Source: Polytrichum commune
Lineage: Eukaryota > Streptophyta > Polytrichopsida > Polytrichales > Polytrichaceae
Reading direction: 5' to 3'
NCBI GenBank assembly: GCA_950295325.1
Contig: OX485805.1
Coordinates: 36,195,501 to 36,259,500 of the forward strand
Length of the DNA: 64,000 nucleotides
Shown here piece by piece: positions 58,893-64,000 of the stretch. The number at the start of each line of letters is the position of its first letter. The first letter of the stretch is position 1. The notes beneath the pieces were generated by a model. That model searched no databases, was not told the origin of the DNA, and worked only from the letters and a program-made list of their open reading frames with translations. Made by a program: the position numbers and the translations under genes.

Positions 58893-60756
58893 GCCCAAGA
58901 GTGCTACGTCTGAGCCGAGCGAGCATGTCTAATTCCCAATCCCCGACCAGGTAGAGCATGACCCCCAACCGGATTGTAGCTAATATCCAAATAGCATAAC
59001 ATTATACAACTCCTTGGTTGCTTTCCATAAGACCATGTCTCACATGAGCATAATTGATCCTAATACCGGGATTCCCTATTTATGGGGAGCATTTAGGTTG
59101 TAAACTGTGAGCTTTTCAATAAGAATATGTAAATTATTAGAGTTTTATTTTATTTTTTATTTTAAAAATATTTTTTGTAGCCTCTTTCTTTGGGAAGAGA
59201 CCATCATGTACTTGCTTAGCAATGTTATGAATTTGTCATAAGATCCTACCTTATTTCTCACTTGTCACGACCATAGAGTGGAAAACAAGTGGGTGGCATT
59301 GCTAGAGGCCACACATGATTAAAGGGAAATGTGATGGGGTCGAACTTGTAGGCTGCATCGGAGCTACTTACAACAAATGTGGGGGTTGGTGGACCTCAAG
59401 CCTCGGCCATCTTGCCACCCAAAAAAACATTGGTTAATTTGCTTGCCATTGTGCCCAAACTGCTAGGCATGCTCTAGGTCCCATACATTTTGCAAAGTCC
59501 TAAGCCTTTACCTTATACACTTTTAACCACTTGGAATTTCAACAAATACCTTTTTTAAGCTTTTTGCGCATACTTCTTGGCCTCTCTATGGTTATGAAAT
59601 TTACCATGGAACGTTGGCATATTGTCATTGCAACAAGTGATCGTTCATTAACAAAATGTCAAATTGATGATGATTGTTGTTGTTTTGACCGTTCGAGGAT
59701 GCATCATAAGCAAAGCCAAAACAACACGGTGATTTCCAAGAATAAGTGGATTAGTGGACAAGTCAATTTTGGGTTTAGAGGATATGTTCTAATTTGCGTG
59801 AGCATGAGTCCACCAACATGTAACCCTTGAAGGATGAGCGTGTATTGCACATTCTAACATGTAAGGTAGAAGCATTATTGTATGCTCTTATAGGAATAGT
59901 CACAAAAGAGGAGTAATTGAGGCGCCAATATTAAAGATCACATCCATATGGTTAGATTTTTTTATAGTAAGTTTCATCCTTGTGTATTGAATTTAATAGT
60001 AATTACACTAAAATCAATCTCATTGTTTCAATGAAAATCTTGAAATGACTTGCTAAAATCATAAATCTTTGGCATGTTCTACAATATGTGACAATGTTTG
60101 ATCCATAGTTGGTGTTGAAGTCCCGTATGACCATCATGTGAAATCTACTTGTGAGCAACGTTTGCTCAACTTCATCATGTACACGAAACATGATAATGTT
60201 GTTGCTTATAAGTCTTTTTGATGAATCGTGTCACATCCTCATCACATGACAAAGCTAACTTCATTACATGTTGCATGGATGACAATCTTGCGTATAATAT
60301 TTCATTGCCAAATGAGAATGAATGTTGTCGTTTGTCATCTCTTACTCCTCATTTCTTCAGTTGCATTTATATCCAAAGTATTTTGTAAGTGATATTTTTG
60401 TCAACAATTGTCTAAGACCTTGTAATAATCCTCTGTGTTTTAAGGGCTTCAATAGTAGAAAGAAAATGTATTGTATGAAGAACATAGTTGTTACTCCTTC
60501 ACCTTGAAACACACGCTAATGTTTATCATGCACTATGATATTCATAAAAGATGGCATCCATACTTAAGTATACTAAAGGACGTTTTGAATGCCTCCTCAC
60601 ATAACTTTATCTAAGTATGTTTATGTATGTGTACTAGGTTAAACCTCTGTTGTCATGGCCCATTGCACCCATGGCCACGATCTTAAGATGCCTTATAAAC
60701 CACACAATCGTAGGTGTTTGCCTCCTTATTTCACGAGCTAAATAGCCTTCGTATAT
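58893..60756. other. Intergenic, no gene recognised
   Basis: No supported gene; AT-rich block at 59140-59180. Confidence 0.45.
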
Positions 60757-60821
60757 TATGTATATACATATACATATACATATACATGTGTGCGTGCGTG
60801 CGTGCGTGTGTGCGTGTGTGC
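60757..60821 (+). repeat. Compound microsatellite (TATACA)n-(TGCG)n
   Basis: tatacatatacatatacata followed by tgcgtgcgtgcgtgcgtgtg and tgcgtgtgtgc. Confidence 0.9.
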
Positions 60822-61614
60822 TCTTTCTTTTATTTTATTTGGTTGCAAATGTCTATGGTTTGCTTTGCTCGCTTCTCTATTGCAAACCCTATGTTTGGAG
60901 GATTCATGGTTGCTTCCTTGCAACACTAGCATTTTTTGATGGTTTAGTCGACTTGATCGAAAGTAAACCTCGCCTACCTATGTGTTGATGACATATGCTA
61001 ACTATCATACATATTGTGGAGTAGAGACAATTACACTCTAAACTCCATAATATCAACCTCCTTCTTGTCACTCTTCCTCTTACATCTCAAAATCCTAGGG
61101 AACAATTTACATCTCACTCATTATTATCATGTTTCCCTCCCATATATCATGGAGTTTGACAATAAAGTGATCCATCAAAGAATTCAAACCACACGCTCCC
61201 ATGCATCATGTTATCATCATTATAACTATTTTCATTATTGTAATGTTGAATTATATTGTTCCATGATATCACATGCTACATTAATTCTCTTTTATCACAC
61301 ATCCATGTTAACAATATTGGTGATGACTTGTGCCAAACACCGACTCAATGACTATATCACTCAAAAAATTAATCGAAATTAAAACCAAAACTATGGATTT
61401 TTTCATTTTACATTATTGATTGTGAATGATACTTTGAATCCCTTGTTGAGGATAAAGCTCATGTAAAGAAAATTCTCAAAGCACTTCAATCCTGCTATTC
61501 TTGATGTTTAGCAAATCCAAATCGAGACCGTAACCATTTTCCTCAAAATTTGTTGAGTTCATTTGACTATCGTATTTGTTAAATGGTTATATAAGTCCCC
61601 CCCTCCCCCAAATC

Positions 61615-61745
61615 ATGATGTTGATTATTGAACCTAAAACGGTTATCATATTTTGAACACATTTCTTTTTGGTATTTGTACTTAGAGCCACACCAAACCC
61701 TCATATTACTTGAATATAGGTGTGTTGTTAAGTAAAGTAATTGAA
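61615..61745 (-). repeat. Repeat D-related fragment, reversed
   Basis: ttgattattgaacctaaaac, gttatcatattttgaacaca and cttagagccacaccaaacc match 56118-56285. Confidence 0.5.
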
Positions 61746-62536
61746 TAAGGGTTGTCTACCTTATGCTTGCAGTTATGTAACCAAGTCCCTGTGCATGAGT
61801 CACAAACGATGAGTAACTTAAGTGAAGTTATTAAGTCATTCACCACATCCCAAGTTAATGTGTAACAAATCTTCAAACGTGTGTAACTTACATCAAATAT
61901 GGTTGACTTTTGAAAAACAAAGGGTTCTTAAAATACTTATTCACAACATACACATATAGTTCACTTCTTGTTCACTTAGGATGGGGGACTTTTTCTACGT
62001 CCAGAACAGTCTCCCATCTTAGACAAATAAACACCACTCCTCCATGTGTAGGAGATAGAACTTCTTACTATCATGTGCACTTTGATTGTCACAAGAGTGA
62101 AATTATGGAGTTTAGAATGTAATATTCATGACATTGCCAATTACATTATTAGAGTGTTCCACGAGACTATGAATGACATGCACTTTGATGGAACACATGA
62201 AAACTATGTAAGAAAATACTATGCATTTTTAGCATTAAACTGAAAAATGTGAGAAGACTTCCTATCTAAGATAGGTTCATAATGGGGCAAGGATCAATAA
62301 AAGCTTGCCAATTGACTATGGATGCTATTCATTCCTAGAAATGAGGATCCCCATTCTTGGAGATTTATCATTTGTTCCTTGAGTCTACTTAGAATAATGA
62401 AGTCAAAGATGAAGCACCACACTAATTAACACCCATGGCAACATAGTACATTAACAAACTTGTTAGGTTTTAAAATCTTATGTCAATATGTGCATGTCAT
62501 CCAAAATTGATTATTTAACCTCTAAGAGGTACAATG
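61746..62536. other. Intergenic, no gene recognised
   Basis: No supported gene. Repeated gtaac(t/c)taa words near 61800-61890 are weak. Confidence 0.4.
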
Positions 62537-63049
62537 CAATAATCTCCCGCTTAGGTACGCACCCGTTTAAGTACACATCCCGGTTAAGTGCGCAATTTTT
62601 TTGAAAAAAATGAGGGTTCATACTTTATTGTTTGAACATGCCATACAAAGTCATTTGCCGTGAATGCATGAAATTTTTACACTTGACATTCAATGTCACT
62701 TTGTTGAAACTTCTCAAACGATCGTCGCAGTTCATCATACATCTGTCCAACTTCCGTTTGAACACCGGAGCAAAGCAATTGATCGTCGATGTTAAGGACA
62801 ATGTTGTGTAGAGCTTCAAAGCCTTTGAAGTCGGTGGCATTTTCAGATTCAACAAATGTTTCGATAGGCTGGATTTTGGTCAAGCAGGTTGCCTCAGGTT
62901 TCATCCGTTTCCCACTGCAATTCATCGAATCAAAAGGTCTAAACAACGATATGAGTAAAGTACGCACCTACCAAGTAAGTGCGCACCAACCAAGTAAGTG
63001 CGCACCAACAGCTCTGGTTCAAAGTGCGTACTTAAGCGGGAGATTATTG
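62537..63049 (-). mobile_element. Internally deleted Pogo/Tigger-like DNA transposon
   Basis: Termini caataatctcccgcttaggt and its mirror (acttaagcgggagattattg) enclose 513 bp. Each end has subterminal repeats of a gtaagtgcgcacc-type word (62552, 62570, 62586; 62964-63027). The minus strand encodes a remnant resembling the C-terminus of Pogo-family transposases: LHNIVLNIDDQLLCSGVQ, DELRRSFEKFQQSDIE and, after a frameshift, MHSRQMTLYGMF. The last is like the RQTTLDSFF-type tail (PIP-box-like) of Tigger/Pogo proteins. The DDE core is gone. A TA flank is visible on the right. Confidence 0.65.
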
Positions 63050-63540
63050 TACAAAGCACCTATTTGACATCCTTTATCATTGAATTATGAAATTATATAG
63101 CTCGGGCCTTGAAAAAGTATAAGGTATGAGCACCTCAAACCAAGGCAATCTTCAAAATCGGGATCTAGGGTATCCCAATAATTGAAGTGGGTGCGACCTA
63201 TTGCCGCAATTGTTTCTTTTCCTCTTCAATGGGATCGTATTCATGTCACTAATTATCACTAATCATTGCATGAAGCTACAACTTTGAGCGGCGCATGTTG
63301 TTGGCATGAGGCCACGGGTGCTTTTCAAGTTGGTCATGCTTTATTAAGGATTTCGTAATCAACGATTTCGGGGCCAAAATATTCTAGCATAAGGTCCATT
63401 TGTTATCGGTTTCACATACCTTGGAACTCCATCTTCCAAGTTCACAAAAACTTGCAATTGGATACATTCGTTATCAATAAGCAGTGCTCTAATTATTTGT
63501 AATAGGGCATACTATATCACAAGCAGGGGTGACAACACAC
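63050..63540. other. Intergenic, no gene recognised
   Basis: No supported gene in this stretch. Confidence 0.4.
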
Positions 63541-63544
63541 TTTT

Positions 63545-64000
63545 TGGTTCAAAAGTTTGTATTTTTTGGGGGGACTTACAATGCACCTATTTTTTTTTCT
63601 TTCTTTATACATGAAAATAATTTCTTTTGGTTCATATGACTACCACATGTATGCCAAATACCTTAACTTCTTAGGTTAAGGTGTCGCAACCTTAGATATC
63701 CCATGATGAACATACTAAACACAAACACCCATAACATAAGATATATCAAAAAAGTAAAAGTAAGAGAGTGAACTCGGCTCTAAAAGAGGGGGGAAAACCT
63801 ACAATGCACATGTTTTCTTTTCCTTTCCTTTCCTTTCCTTTCTTTCTTTCTTTATACATATAAACAATTTATTATGGTTCATGCGATAACCGCAAGTATG
63901 CCAAATACCTTAACTTCTTGGATTAAGGTGCTGCAACCTTCGGTATCCCATAACAAACATACTAGACACAAACACCCGTAACATAAGATACGACCAAAAA
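63545..64000 (+). repeat. 247-bp tandem duplication at the right edge
   Basis: atgccaaataccttaacttc occurs at 63651 and 63898. Flanking blocks (cttacaatgcacc/cctacaatgcaca; acacaaacacccataacata and its partner) repeat with the same period. The second unit carries a (TTTCC)n-(TTTC)n microsatellite at 63815-63853. The array may continue beyond the window. Confidence 0.8.

Noticed and set aside
1-64000. tRNA, rRNA or riboswitch genes
   Set aside because: Isolated ggttcgaa-like words were checked (e.g. 11606, 27617, 29695), but no cloverleaf could be formed around them.

Overview
This window is nuclear DNA from a land plant. The genes have GT-AG introns, an organelle-targeted RelA/SpoT homologue with EF-hands, a type IV-like inositol 5-phosphatase and a telo-box promoter. 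The four genes sit as islands in about 64 kb of AT-rich, repeat-laden sequence. Gene style and a degenerate LINE with very C-rich coding sequence suggest a seed-free plant (moss, lycophyte or fern), but the species cannot be read from the sequence. No rRNA, tRNA, CRISPR array, viral genome or toxin gene was recognised.

Layout. (1) 1-2000: nested short transposon-like repeats. (2) 2320-3462, minus: an intronless, GC-richer MetE-like gene with a tandem-repeat promoter. (3) 5480-7235: a decayed LINE 5' part (tandem leader monomers and an endonuclease domain); a matching 3' part (RNase H and Cys-rich tail) lies at about 23170-24060. (4) 10566-21603, plus: a 14-exon gene whose splice phases all agree and that reads as one protein of about 1379 residues. 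It has a transit-peptide-like start, a CRSH-type (p)ppGpp synthetase, two EF-hands, a linker and a TPR/HAT solenoid like HCF107/Mbb1. (5) 27780-28900: a higher-GC island with a possible small spliced gene. (6) 29430-31065: two strong fold-back structures. (7) 37319-40406, plus: a five-exon ATP11/ATPAF1 F1-ATPase assembly factor gene with a telo-box and TATA box. (8) 46617-49113, minus: a seven-exon inositol polyphosphate 5-phosphatase gene with a spliced leader and uORFs. (9) 50500-64000: a transposon graveyard with several terminal-inverted-repeat elements, including a deleted Pogo/Tigger-like element at 62537-63049.

The genes are not an operon and no shared pathway is evident, although two products are organelle-directed (CRSH-TPR to plastid, ATP11 to mitochondrion). 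The most interesting object is the CRSH-TPR fusion. Its domain order suggests that Ca2+-controlled (p)ppGpp synthesis is physically tied to a helical-repeat module of the kind that binds plastid mRNA leaders. Exon boundaries were derived by hand from splice consensus, frame and family similarity, so they need transcript confirmation.
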